Shown: positions 44,386 through 54,173, counted from the stretch's first letter. The stretch is 64,000 nt of DNA from Tamlana sp. I1 (GCF_015355625.1 NZ_JACLAF010000009.1:155243-219242), one strand, 5' to 3'. Numbers and translations: made by a program. The notes: a model not told the origin generated them from the sequence alone.

Positions 44386-45504
44386 ATGATAATAAAAACC
44401 ATTACCTGCCATGAAGTTTATAATCATGGAGCAAGTCTTCAAGAATACGCTTTAATTAAGTACCTTGAACAGCTTGGTCATGATGCAGAAACTATACATT
44501 ACAAACCTTCATATTTAAGTAATCATTTTAAAATGGATTCGGTTGGTCATCCATTTTTTAAAAAAAACACAATCTTTAGAGCTGTTTATTTAACGCTAAA
44601 GCTTCCTAAAAGATTAATTAATCTAAAACGCAAGAAAAGATTTGATGCCTTTTCTAAGCAATTTATTAAATCAACAGAAAATTTATATAAAACTAATGAA
44701 GAGCTAAAAAACAACCTACCGTTGGCAGACGCCTATATTTGTGGTAGTGATCAAATATGGAATTCTTATTTTGAAAATGGAAAAGACCCTGCCTTTTATC
44801 TAGATTTTGTTCCTAATGAAAAATTGAAACTATCTTATGCTGCTAGTTTTGCTATAGATAAATTAGAAGACGACATTAAAGGTTTTGTAAAAGAAAAAGT
44901 ATCTCGATTAAATTATATATCTGTTAGAGAATCTTCGGGTAAAAAAATTCTTGAAGATTTAGGAGTTAGCAACGTACATCAAGTATTAGACCCGGTGTTT
45001 TTATTAAATCCTTCTGATTGGAAGTTGTTAGAGAATAAAAAAATAGTAGAGCAGGATTATATTTTTATTTATGATTTTGATTCCAATCCCTTAATTAAAA
45101 CAATGGCACTTAATTTAAAACAAAAATATGGTTGGAAAATTATTACCGTAAATGAGTTGATAAATTATGCCGACAAAAACTATTTTTTAAATGGCCCTGA
45201 TGTGTTTCTATCCTTAATGAAAAACGCAAAATTTGTAATTGCAAATAGTTTTCATGCCGTTGCCTTTTCAATTATTTTTCAAAAAGATTTTGTTGTTTTT
45301 AATAGAATGGAAAAAATTAACACTAGAATGAGAGATATGTTGCAGTCTTTAAATCTAGAAGATTTATTAATTTTAAATTCAGAAATGGCTAATTCTCATA
45401 AAATAAACACTATAAACTATATAGAAGTTGAAAATAAACTTAATAAGTTAATTACTGCTTCAAAAGAATATCTTGATAAAGCCTTGAAAGTTAGTTATGA
45501 CTAA
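44386..45504 (+). CDS. Polysaccharide pyruvyl transferase family protein
   Basis: A 372-residue protein. TCHEVYNHGASLQEYALIKY at the N-terminus, ADAYICGSDQIWNSYF, KLSYAASFAIDKL, VSRLNYISVRESSGKKIL and the late ANSFHAVAFSIIFQKDFVVF are the blocks of the PS_pyruv_trans (CsaB/WcaK-like) family. Such enzymes attach pyruvate ketals from PEP to sugars, adding negative charge. It overlaps the following glycosyltransferase by 8 bp and is 27 bp after the previous one, so it is an integral part of the operon. Confidence 0.9.
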   Translation: MIIKTITCHEVYNHGASLQEYALIKYLEQLGHDAETIHYKPSYLSNHFKMDSVGHPFFKKNTIFRAVYLTLKLPKRLINLKRKKRFDAFSKQFIKSTENLYKTNEELKNNLPLADAYICGSDQIWNSYFENGKDPAFYLDFVPNEKLKLSYAASFAIDKLEDDIKGFVKEKVSRLNYISVRESSGKKILEDLGVSNVHQVLDPVFLLNPSDWKLLENKKIVEQDYIFIYDFDSNPLIKTMALNLKQKYGWKIITVNELINYADKNYFLNGPDVFLSLMKNAKFVIANSFHAVAFSIIFQKDFVVFNRMEKINTRMRDMLQSLNLEDLLILNSEMANSHKINTINYIEVENKLNKLITASKEYLDKALKVSYD

Positions 45505-46597
45505 ATTATTATATATAACCAATCAAATTTCTAATTCAGGTGGACTAGAACGTGTTTTATCAATCAAGGCTAGTTTCCTAGCAGAAAAAATGGGTTATGA
45601 AGTTCATATTCTAACATTAAATGATCGTACTGAAAATTTGTTTTATGATTTTAGCCCAAAAATTATTCATCATAATTTAAGCATTTCATCTAATAAAATT
45701 AAATATCTATTTGACTATATTAAAGGTATTCGAGAAAAAGTGAAGTTAATTAATCCAGATATTATAAGTGTCTGTGATGATGGTCAAAAAGGTTTTTTAA
45801 TCCCTAAAATTATTAAAAAACCATGCCCTATGGTTTATGAGCGGCATGTGTCTAGGGTTATTGTTGGATCTAATACAAAATCAAACTTAATAAATAAGCT
45901 ACAAATCCTAACAAAAAATGCAATAATGGATTATGGAGCTAACGCATATGATGCCTTTGTTGTATTAACAAAAAGTAATGTATCTGAATGGAAAAACCAA
46001 AATGTAAAAGTGATTTCAAACCCATTATCATTTTACCCTGAAGAAAGTGCCTTACTTAAAAATAAAAAAGTCATTGCCGTTGGTAAGCATTGCTATCAAA
46101 AAGGATATGATCGATTATTAAAAATTTGGCAAATTGTTATAAAAAAACATCCTGATTGGTGTTTAGAAATTTACGGCGCCCCTAATAAAGATCATAATTT
46201 AAAAGAGTTAGCTAATAAACTGAATATTGAAAAAAATGTAACATTTTACAAGCCAGAAAAAAATATAAAAGAAAAGTTCATGGAAGCATCAATACACGTA
46301 TTATCGTCAAGATATGAGGGTTTCGGTATGGTGCTTATAGAAGCCATGTCTTGTGGAGTCCCTCCTATTTCTTTTGATTGTCCATGTGGCCCTTCGGATA
46401 TTATTACTGAAAATAAAGACGGTATTTTAATTAAAAATGGTGATGTACAAGAATTTAGTGCAGCCTTATTTAAACTCATAGAAAATGAGAATTTAAGGCT
46501 GGAAATGGGCAAACAAGCTAAAACAAACGTAAAAAGATATCTGCCTGAAAATATTGTTAAACAATGGGATGAATTATTTGTCTCTCTAATAAAGTAA
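45497..46597 (+). CDS. Glycosyltransferase family 4
   Basis: A 366-residue GT4 enzyme. N-terminal LLYITNQISNSGGLERVLSI, central VIAVGKHCYQKGYDRLLKIW, KHPDWCLEIYGA and the C-terminal SSRYEGFGMVLIEAMSCGVP (E-x7-E) and FDCPCGPSDII are visible. This combination is frequent in GT4 enzymes for amino-sugar-containing polymers. It lies between the pyruvyl transferase and a related GT4 at 46633, to which it is similar in its C-terminal half. Confidence 0.9.
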   Translation: MTKLLYITNQISNSGGLERVLSIKASFLAEKMGYEVHILTLNDRTENLFYDFSPKIIHHNLSISSNKIKYLFDYIKGIREKVKLINPDIISVCDDGQKGFLIPKIIKKPCPMVYERHVSRVIVGSNTKSNLINKLQILTKNAIMDYGANAYDAFVVLTKSNVSEWKNQNVKVISNPLSFYPEESALLKNKKVIAVGKHCYQKGYDRLLKIWQIVIKKHPDWCLEIYGAPNKDHNLKELANKLNIEKNVTFYKPEKNIKEKFMEASIHVLSSRYEGFGMVLIEAMSCGVPPISFDCPCGPSDIITENKDGILIKNGDVQEFSAALFKLIENENLRLEMGKQAKTNVKRYLPENIVKQWDELFVSLIK

Positions 46598-46632
46598 ATT
46601 TATTGCTAGAAATTATAATGATATAAAATTAA

Positions 46633-47745
46633 ATGGTAAAAAAAATTATAATATTAACTGATCAAGTTTCTGAAATTGGAGGAATCAATAGTTTGATTTA
46701 TTTGAAGTCAAATTATTGGGTTTCAGTTAAATCCTACCAGGTGGATATTATAACCACAGAACAAAAAGGCAAACCTTCATTTTACCCTTTAGACAAAAAA
46801 GTTAGGTTACACGATTTATCTATAAATTATGATAGAAATACAAGCTATTTCAAACGGAAAAATTTAATCAGAATTTTCAAAAATTTAGTTTTATTACAAA
46901 AAAAAATCAGCAATATAAAACCTGATTTTATAATTATTGCGAACCATATACCTGTTACTTTTTTTTTCCCATTATTAATTACGAAAGCAAAATTTATTAA
47001 AGAATTTCATTTTTCAAAGTTTCATATTTCAAAACAAAAACAATCAGTTTTCAAAAAATTTGAAGAAAAAATTCAATCAAAATTAGATACTTTAATTGTT
47101 TTGAGTCCAGAAGAACGAACATTTTATAAAAATGATAATATAGCTGTAATACCCAATCCTATAGACATCGATATAAAAGATGACCTAAAATTTCAAGGTA
47201 GAAAGCATATTGCAATGTCGGCCGGTAGGATAGCTCAAGTAAAAAGGTTTGATACACTTATAGATATATGGTCTCTATTTGTAAAAAACAATACAGACTG
47301 GAAATTAGAAATTTATGGTGATGGCGAAGAAAAATACGTAAAAGCTCTAAATGAAAAAATAAAAAAATTAGAGCTTTCAAACTTTGTTGAAATAAAACCC
47401 TCAACAAACTCCTTAAAAACTAAAATGTATGAAAACGGCCTATATTTAATGACCTCTGAAGCTGAATGTTTTCCAATGGTACTATTAGAAGCTAAATCTT
47501 GTGGCTTACCAATTATCTCGTTCAACTGCCCTACTGGTCCTAGAAATATTTTAAAAAATAATTTTGATGGAATATTAGTTGAGGATAAAAACAATAAAGA
47601 ATTTGTCGATAAATTAATAGAACTCACAACGAATGAATCCTTAAGAATAAAATTAGCAACTAACGCTTACAATACTATTAATGATTATAGTCTTAACAAA
47701 ATTATGACACTATGGGATAATCAAATTTTAAATAAAAAGCTATGA
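46633..47745 (+). CDS. Glycosyltransferase family 4
   Basis: A 370-residue GT4-type protein. IILTDQVSEIGGINSLIYLK at the N-terminus, AMSAGRIAQVKRFDTLIDIW, TDWKLEIYGDGEE, and EAECFPMVLLEAKSCGLPII (E-x7-E) followed by FNCPTGPRNIL are present. The C-terminal half resembles the preceding GT4 (shared C-P-x-G-P motif), suggesting an old duplication with changed specificity. Its base composition is very A-rich. It overlaps the next acyltransferase gene by 4 bp. Confidence 0.88.
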   Translation: MVKKIIILTDQVSEIGGINSLIYLKSNYWVSVKSYQVDIITTEQKGKPSFYPLDKKVRLHDLSINYDRNTSYFKRKNLIRIFKNLVLLQKKISNIKPDFIIIANHIPVTFFFPLLITKAKFIKEFHFSKFHISKQKQSVFKKFEEKIQSKLDTLIVLSPEERTFYKNDNIAVIPNPIDIDIKDDLKFQGRKHIAMSAGRIAQVKRFDTLIDIWSLFVKNNTDWKLEIYGDGEEKYVKALNEKIKKLELSNFVEIKPSTNSLKTKMYENGLYLMTSEAECFPMVLLEAKSCGLPIISFNCPTGPRNILKNNFDGILVEDKNNKEFVDKLIELTTNESLRIKLATNAYNTINDYSLNKIMTLWDNQILNKKL

Positions 47746-48311
47746 AAATCCTTCAAATTATACATCAATTATTTTTCTTGCCGCACTGGTTATTATTCTT
47801 AAATCATAAAAACAAAGAATTAATAATTGAAGACATATACGCTTTAAAACCTAAGCGAAAATCCAGTTTACATATGGCTTACGATTTAACAGCTAGTTTA
47901 GCAGAGAGTAAATATTTTAGGACTTTATTTTACTTTAGAACTAGAGGATTTTTCACTAATATTCTTAGGTTGTTTTACCCAAAAGAAAATAGATTGACCA
48001 TAGATATTAATTCAAATATTGATGGTGGTGTTATTTTAGCCCATCCCTACAGTTCCATTATTAACGCCAAAAGTATTGGGAAAAACTTATATATAAATCA
48101 ATTAGTAACTATAGGGGAAAAAGATGGAGAAAGGCCAATAATTGGTCATAATGTTAAATTGTATTCTAATTGTACAATAATAGGCGGAATAACCATAGGC
48201 AACAATTGTATTATAGGGGCTGGAGCCGTTGTTGTAAAGGATGTTCCTGATAACGCGGTTGCAGTAGGTAATCCCGCTAGAATTATAAAAAAAGGAAATC
48301 AAACTAATTAA
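47742..48311 (+). CDS. Serine acetyltransferase-like hexapeptide O-acetyltransferase
   Basis: A 189-residue protein with a helical N-terminal half and a left-handed beta-helix C-terminal half: SNIDGGVILAHPYSSIINAK, NQLVTIGEKDGERPIIG, TIIGGITIGNNCIIGAGAVV and DVPDNAVAVGNPARIIKK. The pattern is of the CysE/WcaB group; the catalytic His is probably in ILAHPYS. In this context it most likely O-acetylates a sugar of the repeat unit rather than serine. It overlaps the preceding glycosyltransferase gene by 4 bp. Confidence 0.85.
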   Translation: MKILQIIHQLFFLPHWLLFLNHKNKELIIEDIYALKPKRKSSLHMAYDLTASLAESKYFRTLFYFRTRGFFTNILRLFYPKENRLTIDINSNIDGGVILAHPYSSIINAKSIGKNLYINQLVTIGEKDGERPIIGHNVKLYSNCTIIGGITIGNNCIIGAGAVVVKDVPDNAVAVGNPARIIKKGNQTN

Positions 48312-48393
48312 AATAGAAAATATTAATAATTATATGCGGTAATATTTTTGTTTATGAGTAATAAACAAATAATAACCATTAAATCATTTCTCC

Positions 48394-49476
48394 ATGTTTA
48401 GTATTAACCCGAAATATTATTATGACATATTCATACACTTCTGTTTGTTTTTGGTTTTGTTTACATTATTTCATAGTTATATTTTATCACTTTGGGATAA
48501 GAAAAATATTGCATTTATAAGGGTGTCGGGTTATACATTATTAATATTTGTTTTACTTTTTATGGGTTTACGACCTTATAGTAAATATTTTGGTGACATG
48601 GTAAATTACACGGTTTTATTTAATAAATACGCAGCTGGAGCTCCTGCTAACACTGATAAAGATGTGTTTTTTAATTATTTTACAAAATTCTGTTCAAGCG
48701 TCATGACAATAAAGGCCTATTTTGCTCTTTGTACAATAATTTATATATGGCCAATGTATAGAATATCAAAAGAACTTTTTAAAGAATATTGGTATTATAG
48801 TTTTTTGTTATTTTTAGTTTCCTTTTCTTTCTGGACTTACGGTGTTAATGGTATGCGTAATGGTATGGCTACCTCGCTTTTTCTTCTTGGAGTTTCATAC
48901 AGAAGAAAAAAACCTTTAATGATTATTATTTTTATTATTGCTAGTTATACCCACCAAACCGTTGTTCTACCCATTTTAGCCTATACGATATCTGTTTTTT
49001 ATAACAAACCAAAAGTTTTTATTTATGGTTGGTTTGCAGCGATTCCATTGTCATTAATTCTTGGTGGCTTTTGGGAATCTACTTTTGCTAGTTTGGGCTT
49101 TGGTGGTGATAGATTATCTTATTTAACTACTGAAGCTAAGGCAGGAACATTTTCGAGAACAGGTTTTCGTTGGGATTTCTTAATATATGGAGCTGGAGCA
49201 ATATTTGCTGGATGGTATTTTATATTTAAAAGAAAATTTAATGATAAAATTTATCACCAATTATTTATCACTTACACCATATGTAATGCCTTTTGGATTT
49301 TAGTTATTAGAGCTAACTTTTCAAATAGGTTTGCATATTTGTCGTGGTTTATGATGGGGTTGATTATTATTTATCCTTTTCTAAAGCAACAATTTTTCAA
49401 AAATCAACATATCGTCTTAGGCAAAGTGATTTTATTATATTTCAGTTTCACTTATTTTATGTACCTAATTAGTTAA
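48394..49476 (+). CDS. EpsG/Wzy-like polysaccharide polymerase
   Basis: A 360-residue integral membrane protein with about ten hydrophobic helices (HFCLFLVLFTLFHSYIL, GYTLLIFVLLFMGLR, YYSFLLFLVSFSFWT and others). The loop YGVNGMRNGMATSLFLLG matches the conserved xxNxxRQ/NGMA region of EpsG-family polymerases. FGGDRLSYLT in a large loop is also typical. It would join lipid-linked repeat units in the periplasm. It has an 82-bp gap upstream but is in operon with neighbours. Wzy sequences are poorly conserved; assignment rests on topology and locus. Confidence 0.85.
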   Translation: MFSINPKYYYDIFIHFCLFLVLFTLFHSYILSLWDKKNIAFIRVSGYTLLIFVLLFMGLRPYSKYFGDMVNYTVLFNKYAAGAPANTDKDVFFNYFTKFCSSVMTIKAYFALCTIIYIWPMYRISKELFKEYWYYSFLLFLVSFSFWTYGVNGMRNGMATSLFLLGVSYRRKKPLMIIIFIIASYTHQTVVLPILAYTISVFYNKPKVFIYGWFAAIPLSLILGGFWESTFASLGFGGDRLSYLTTEAKAGTFSRTGFRWDFLIYGAGAIFAGWYFIFKRKFNDKIYHQLFITYTICNAFWILVIRANFSNRFAYLSWFMMGLIIIYPFLKQQFFKNQHIVLGKVILLYFSFTYFMYLIS

Positions 49477-49547
49477 GATGAAAGCATTAAAAAGAATTAA
49501 AAACAAAATAAAACAATAAATAGTATTAAATCTAACACATAAAAACT

Positions 49548-50516
49548 ATGCAATTAAGTATAATAATACCGATATATAATGCTGAAAAACAAATTAAAAA
49601 TTGTGTTGAATCTATTATTAATCAAAATTTCAAGGAGGGTAATTTTGAAATAATTTTGGTAAATGATGGATCAACAGATCAATCTGAAAAAATTTGTTTA
49701 AATCTTGAAAAAGAAATTTTAGGTATAAGATATTTTACTAAAGAAAATGCCGGTCCAGGCCATACAAGAAACTATGGTTTATCTTATGCGAAAGGCGAAT
49801 ATATTTGGTTTATTGATGCTGATGATTATTTGGTTCCAAACGTGGGCAAAACCCTCGTAAAGGAATTAGAAAGTCAACTTGACATGTATGTTTTTGGATA
49901 CCAATCAGTTACTGAAAATGGTGATATTATTTCAAAAACTACTTATTTAAATGAAGTTCTCAGCCCTATTCAATCCCTTGAGAAAAAATATTATACTAAT
50001 ACGATTTGGTGTAAACTTATTAAAAAATCTATTTTAAAAGATAATAATATTACTTTTAGGGAAGATGTTAGAGGTCCTGAAGATTTTCACTTTAGTTTAC
50101 GTCTTTTAAGTGTCATAAAAAAACTTAAAACACTCGATATTATTTGTTATAATTATCTTGAAAATCCTACTAGCTTGATGAATTCTAGATCTGAAATTCA
50201 TCTTCAAAATTTAGCTAATGCTAGTGTAATTGTGGCTAATGATCTTAAACAATTTATTTCAAATATAGATGAAGATGAAAAAAAAGTGGCTTTTAGTAAT
50301 TGGTTGAATCACTTTTTATACGGACTTATGTTTAGTCTCTTCAGATTCAATTATAGCACAGAATTTATAATTGAAATTATTAACACCTTAAAATCCAATC
50401 ATAACTATCCTATTAGCACCAACAATCTAAAAGGAAAAAAGAAATTATTTACAAATGTAGCCAATAACAAATTAGCTTTTCTTCAAGCTTGCCGCGTTAA
50501 AAGATTAGTCAAATAA
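49548..50516 (+). CDS. Glycosyltransferase family 2
   Basis: A 322-residue GT-A fold enzyme. The N-terminal domain has SIIIPIYNAEKQIKNCVESI, EIILVNDGSTDQSEKI, NAGPGHTRNYGLSYAKGEYI and the metal-binding WFIDADDYLVPN (DxD type). The GT2 domain covers about residues 1-220; the rest is helical. It adds a sugar from a UDP- or dTDP-sugar in the cytoplasm. It has 71 bp upstream and 135 bp downstream without coding potential. Confidence 0.92.
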   Translation: MQLSIIIPIYNAEKQIKNCVESIINQNFKEGNFEIILVNDGSTDQSEKICLNLEKEILGIRYFTKENAGPGHTRNYGLSYAKGEYIWFIDADDYLVPNVGKTLVKELESQLDMYVFGYQSVTENGDIISKTTYLNEVLSPIQSLEKKYYTNTIWCKLIKKSILKDNNITFREDVRGPEDFHFSLRLLSVIKKLKTLDIICYNYLENPTSLMNSRSEIHLQNLANASVIVANDLKQFISNIDEDEKKVAFSNWLNHFLYGLMFSLFRFNYSTEFIIEIINTLKSNHNYPISTNNLKGKKKLFTNVANNKLAFLQACRVKRLVK

Positions 50517-50651
50517 TAATTAATATAACTTTATAAAAATTTTGTTTTATATAGACACTTTAATGGTATTTGAACCACTAATCCAGCCAAAATTATTTAT
50601 CTAAATATACCTATCAGTTATACCTTCTCTTACATTATTCCTATCTAATAA

Positions 50652-51536
50652 ATGAAAACACTAACCATTTTTACCCCAACTTTTAACAGAGCATATTGTT
50701 TGCATCAATGTTACAATAGTTTAATTAGTCAGAATAATAAAAATTTTATTTGGCTCATAATTGATGATGGATCAACAGATAATACTAAACAGTTAGTAAA
50801 TTCTTGGGTTGACGAAAAAAAAATAGATATTATATATCACTATCAAGAGAATCAAGGTATGCATGGCGCTCATAACACAGCATATAAATTAATTGATACG
50901 CCTTTAAACATGTGTATTGATAGTGATGATTGGGCTGCAGAGAATGCTGTTATGAACATTCTTGAATTATGGAAGCAAATTGAATTTGATGATAGTATAG
51001 CTGGAATTGTAGGGTTAGACGCTGATAAGAACGATAATATCATAGGGTCTAAAATACCAGAAAATATTACACAAAGCACACTTTACGATTTATATAATAA
51101 ACATCATGTAAAAGGGGATAAAAAATTGGTGTATAAAACAGCTATTGTTAAGCAATTCCCACCCTATCCAATTTATAAAGAAGAACGGTTTGTCCCCTTA
51201 GGATACTTATATCAATTAATCGATCAACAATACAAATTACTCACAACTAACGCTGTGTTTTGTATTGTTGAATATATGGAAGATGGATCAAGCCTTAATA
51301 TATTGAAACAATATAGACGACACCCAAAAGGATTCGCTTTTTCAAGAAAGAGTAGAATGCAATTAGGCAAATCTTTTAAGGATAGATTTAAAAACGCCAT
51401 TCATTATGTATCCAGTTCAATATTTAATAAAAACACTGCATTTATATCAGAATCTCCACGCAAAATGCTTACAGTATTAGCTATACCATTTGGCGTTATG
51501 TTACATATCTACATTTTATATAAAACAAAAAAATAA
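50652..51536 (+). CDS. Glycosyltransferase family 2
   Basis: A 294-residue GT2 enzyme. TIFTPTFNRAYCLHQCYNSL, FIWLIIDDGSTDNTKQLV, ENQGMHGAHNTAYKLI and the DxD-type CIDSDDWAAENAV are conserved. A later HPKGFAFSRKSRMQLGKSF segment is seen in relatives annotated as GT2 of capsule loci. A C-terminal hydrophobic stretch (LAIPFGVMLHIYILY) may associate with the membrane. It is 5 bp before the next GT4 gene. Confidence 0.92.
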   Translation: MKTLTIFTPTFNRAYCLHQCYNSLISQNNKNFIWLIIDDGSTDNTKQLVNSWVDEKKIDIIYHYQENQGMHGAHNTAYKLIDTPLNMCIDSDDWAAENAVMNILELWKQIEFDDSIAGIVGLDADKNDNIIGSKIPENITQSTLYDLYNKHHVKGDKKLVYKTAIVKQFPPYPIYKEERFVPLGYLYQLIDQQYKLLTTNAVFCIVEYMEDGSSLNILKQYRRHPKGFAFSRKSRMQLGKSFKDRFKNAIHYVSSSIFNKNTAFISESPRKMLTVLAIPFGVMLHIYILYKTKK

Positions 51537-51541
51537 TTAGT

Positions 51542-52684
51542 GTGCAGGTAATTAGAGTTTTACAGGTTTTTACGATAATGAACAGAGGTGGTGCAGAGTC
51601 TATGATAATGAATTATTATAGAGCTCTAGATCGTACTAAAATTCAATTTGATTTTATTGTGCATAGGAAAGAAAAGGGCGCTTTTGACGATGAAATTATA
51701 AGTTTAGGAGGTAATATCTACAAACTAAACCCTATAAACCCTTTGTTTGCAAAAGGCTACTACAATGAGTTACGGGATTTTTTAAAAAAAAATAAACAGT
51801 ACAAAATTGTGCATTCTCACCTAAATACTTTTAGTTGTTTTCCGTTAAAAATAGCACAAGAACTAAATATCCCATGCCGTATTGCTCATGCACACATCGC
51901 TATAGAACCCATAAACATCATAGATATCTTTCAAAAGAAAGAATCAATAAAAGAAAATTTTAAAAAAATAATTAAATACCAACTTAAAAAAAAGATAGGT
52001 AATTATGCTACGCATTATTTTTCTTGTGGAGAAAAAGCTGGAAAATGGCTGTTTGGAGAAAAAAGTACATTTACCATAATGAATAATGCAATTGATGCCC
52101 AAAAATTTAGATATAACCCCAAAACTAGTGCTACCTATAAAAATAAATACAATGTAGAAAACAAATTAGTGATTGGACATGTAGGCCGGTTTTCGAGTCA
52201 AAAAAATCATCTTTATTTATTTAGAATATTTAAAAGTTTATTACTTAAAAACCCTAACAGTGTTTTATTTCTAGTTGGAGACGGACCAATGAGGCAAAAA
52301 TTGGAGGCAGAAGTTAAAAGCTTGTCTATAGAACACAATGTACAATTTTTAGGAGTAAGAACTGATATACCTGAATTGTTTCAAATGATGGATGTATTTG
52401 TTTTTCCTTCATTTTATGAGGGACTTCCGGTTACCTTAATTGAAGCTCAAACTGCAGGACTGAAAGTCTTTGCCTCTGAAAAAATAACCAAGGAAGTATT
52501 ATTAACCAACGATATAACATACTTACCTATTGACATTGAACCAGAGGTTTGGGTTGATAAAATTTTACAAAAAAAATCGGAAACGAAAAAAGATAATTTT
52601 GAGTTGATAAAAAACAAGGGCTATGATATTTATAAAAACACAGAAATAGTTCAAAATTTTTATTTAAAACAAACACTTAATTAA
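51542..52684 (+). CDS. Glycosyltransferase family 4 (EpsF-like)
   Basis: A 380-residue GT4 enzyme. N-terminal RVLQVFTIMNRGGAESMIMN, DFIVHRKEKGAFDDEI, HSHLNTFSCFPLKIA, VIGHVGRFSSQKNHLYLFRI and the E-x7-E motif in SFYEGLPVTLIEAQTAGL are all typical of the EpsF-type enzymes. Translation starts at GTG 51542, five bases after the previous stop; there is no ATG nearby and the sequence from GTG aligns with the family N-terminus. Confidence 0.9.
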   Translation: MQVIRVLQVFTIMNRGGAESMIMNYYRALDRTKIQFDFIVHRKEKGAFDDEIISLGGNIYKLNPINPLFAKGYYNELRDFLKKNKQYKIVHSHLNTFSCFPLKIAQELNIPCRIAHAHIAIEPINIIDIFQKKESIKENFKKIIKYQLKKKIGNYATHYFSCGEKAGKWLFGEKSTFTIMNNAIDAQKFRYNPKTSATYKNKYNVENKLVIGHVGRFSSQKNHLYLFRIFKSLLLKNPNSVLFLVGDGPMRQKLEAEVKSLSIEHNVQFLGVRTDIPELFQMMDVFVFPSFYEGLPVTLIEAQTAGLKVFASEKITKEVLLTNDITYLPIDIEPEVWVDKILQKKSETKKDNFELIKNKGYDIYKNTEIVQNFYLKQTLN

Positions 52685-52685
52685 T

Positions 52686-54062
52686 ATGGATAATATAAAG
52701 GATAAAATTTATGACAGGTCCCCACATATAATACAAAATATCATTATATCATTATTTAATATCATCTCATATAAAAAGCGATACGGTAGTTTTTACAAAA
52801 GCTATAGAAAACAATATTTAGAAAACAGAAATTTATCGCTTGATGAATTAAAAAAAATACAGAAAGCAAAATATAAACTATTTATACAGTACGTAAATAA
52901 AAATTCGAAATTTTATAATGAATTATTTAGCAATATTGAAACCCCTGAGGAATTAGACAATATTCAACAATTACCTATATTAAATAAAGAAACATTAAGA
53001 AAAAATATTAACCAAACCTATACTATAAATAAAAAAAACGGTGTAATATCTAAAACAGGGGGTACCACGGGTAAATCTCTAGAGGTTATTTATACCCACA
53101 AAGACGTCCAAGAAAGGTTTGCCATTTTAGACAATTTTAGAAATAACTTTGGCTACAATTTAGGCGAAAAAACAGCCTGGTTTAGTGGAAAAAATCTGTT
53201 ATCTAAAAATGATGTTAAAAAAAACAGATTTTGGAAAACAGATAACATATATAACGTACGCTACTACTCCACTTTCCATATTCATAATAATTATTTAGAA
53301 TTTTACATAAAGAACTTAATTTTATACAAGCCAAAATACATGGTGGGATTTCCATCTACTATGTATGAAATTGCCAAATATGGAATTAAAAATAATATTG
53401 AATTTCCTCCAAAAACTATTATAGCAATATTCCCTACAGCAGAAACTATAACAGACGACATTCGAAAGGTTTTAGAAGGTTATTTTAAAACAAATTTATA
53501 TAATCAATATGCCTCTTCTGAAGGCGCTCCATTTATAACAGAATGTAAAAACAAAAAATTACACCTAGAGTTACAAAGTGGTGTTTTTGAGGTGTTAAAC
53601 AAGAATGATCAACCTGTAAATAAAGGAAGGCTTGTGGTGACTTCGTTTAATACACATGGAACACCTTTAATACGATATGATATTGGTGACACCATTGAGA
53701 TAAGTGAAGACCTATGTACCTGTGGAAATAATAACCCAATAGTAAAACAAATTTTGGGTAGAGTTTCTGATTTTATTTATTCTGAAGAGATGGGCAAAAT
53801 CAATCTAGGTAATATTTCAAACTGTTTGAAAGGAGTTCATGGAGTTATTAAGTTTCAAATTCATCAAAAAGTTCCTGACAAAATACTAGTATTAATAGAA
53901 AAAGAGAATCTTATTTTTGACAAAAAAAATGAAGCCATTTTTATAAAAAATTTAAGAGATCGATTAGGTTCTAAAATTACTATTGAAATTAAATATGTTG
54001 ACTTTATTGAAGTTGAAAAAAGCGGGAAATTTAGAATCGTAAAGAATACTTTAAATATTTAA
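52686..54062 (+). CDS. PaaK/CapK-like AMP-forming ligase family protein
   Basis: A 458-residue adenylate-forming enzyme of the phenylacetate-CoA ligase/CapK group. The AMP/phosphate loop is ISKTGGTTGKSLEVIYTH (about 118-135), followed by MVGFPSTMYEIAKYG, FPTAETITDDIRKVL, NQYASSEGAPFITECK (aryl/adenylate motif) and GTPLIRYDIGDTIEISE. The C-terminal subdomain has LGRVSDFIYSEEMGKIN and ends KSGKFRIVKN with the likely catalytic Lys. CapK-like genes are known from capsule loci, but the activated acid is not known. It is the last gene of the operon, 1 bp from the GT4, and is followed by a terminator. Confidence 0.88.
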   Translation: MDNIKDKIYDRSPHIIQNIIISLFNIISYKKRYGSFYKSYRKQYLENRNLSLDELKKIQKAKYKLFIQYVNKNSKFYNELFSNIETPEELDNIQQLPILNKETLRKNINQTYTINKKNGVISKTGGTTGKSLEVIYTHKDVQERFAILDNFRNNFGYNLGEKTAWFSGKNLLSKNDVKKNRFWKTDNIYNVRYYSTFHIHNNYLEFYIKNLILYKPKYMVGFPSTMYEIAKYGIKNNIEFPPKTIIAIFPTAETITDDIRKVLEGYFKTNLYNQYASSEGAPFITECKNKKLHLELQSGVFEVLNKNDQPVNKGRLVVTSFNTHGTPLIRYDIGDTIEISEDLCTCGNNNPIVKQILGRVSDFIYSEEMGKINLGNISNCLKGVHGVIKFQIHQKVPDKILVLIEKENLIFDKKNEAIFIKNLRDRLGSKITIEIKYVDFIEVEKSGKFRIVKNTLNI

Positions 54063-54139
54063 AAGCATAATAGGAGTCTTTCCCAATCCTAAAAAGACAC
54101 TATCCTAAAATCTGCGTGAATTCAAATTGATTCATAAAA

Positions 54140-54173
54140 AAAGTCACCTAAAACAATGGTTTTAGGTGACTTT
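54140..54173. terminator. Bidirectional terminator at the end of the polysaccharide operon
   Basis: A perfect 15-bp stem (AAAGTCACCTAAAAC / GTTTTAGGTGACTTT) with loop AATG, with an A run before and CATTTTTT after. It serves both the rightward operon ending at 54062 and the leftward beta-helix gene ending at 54208. Confidence 0.9.
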
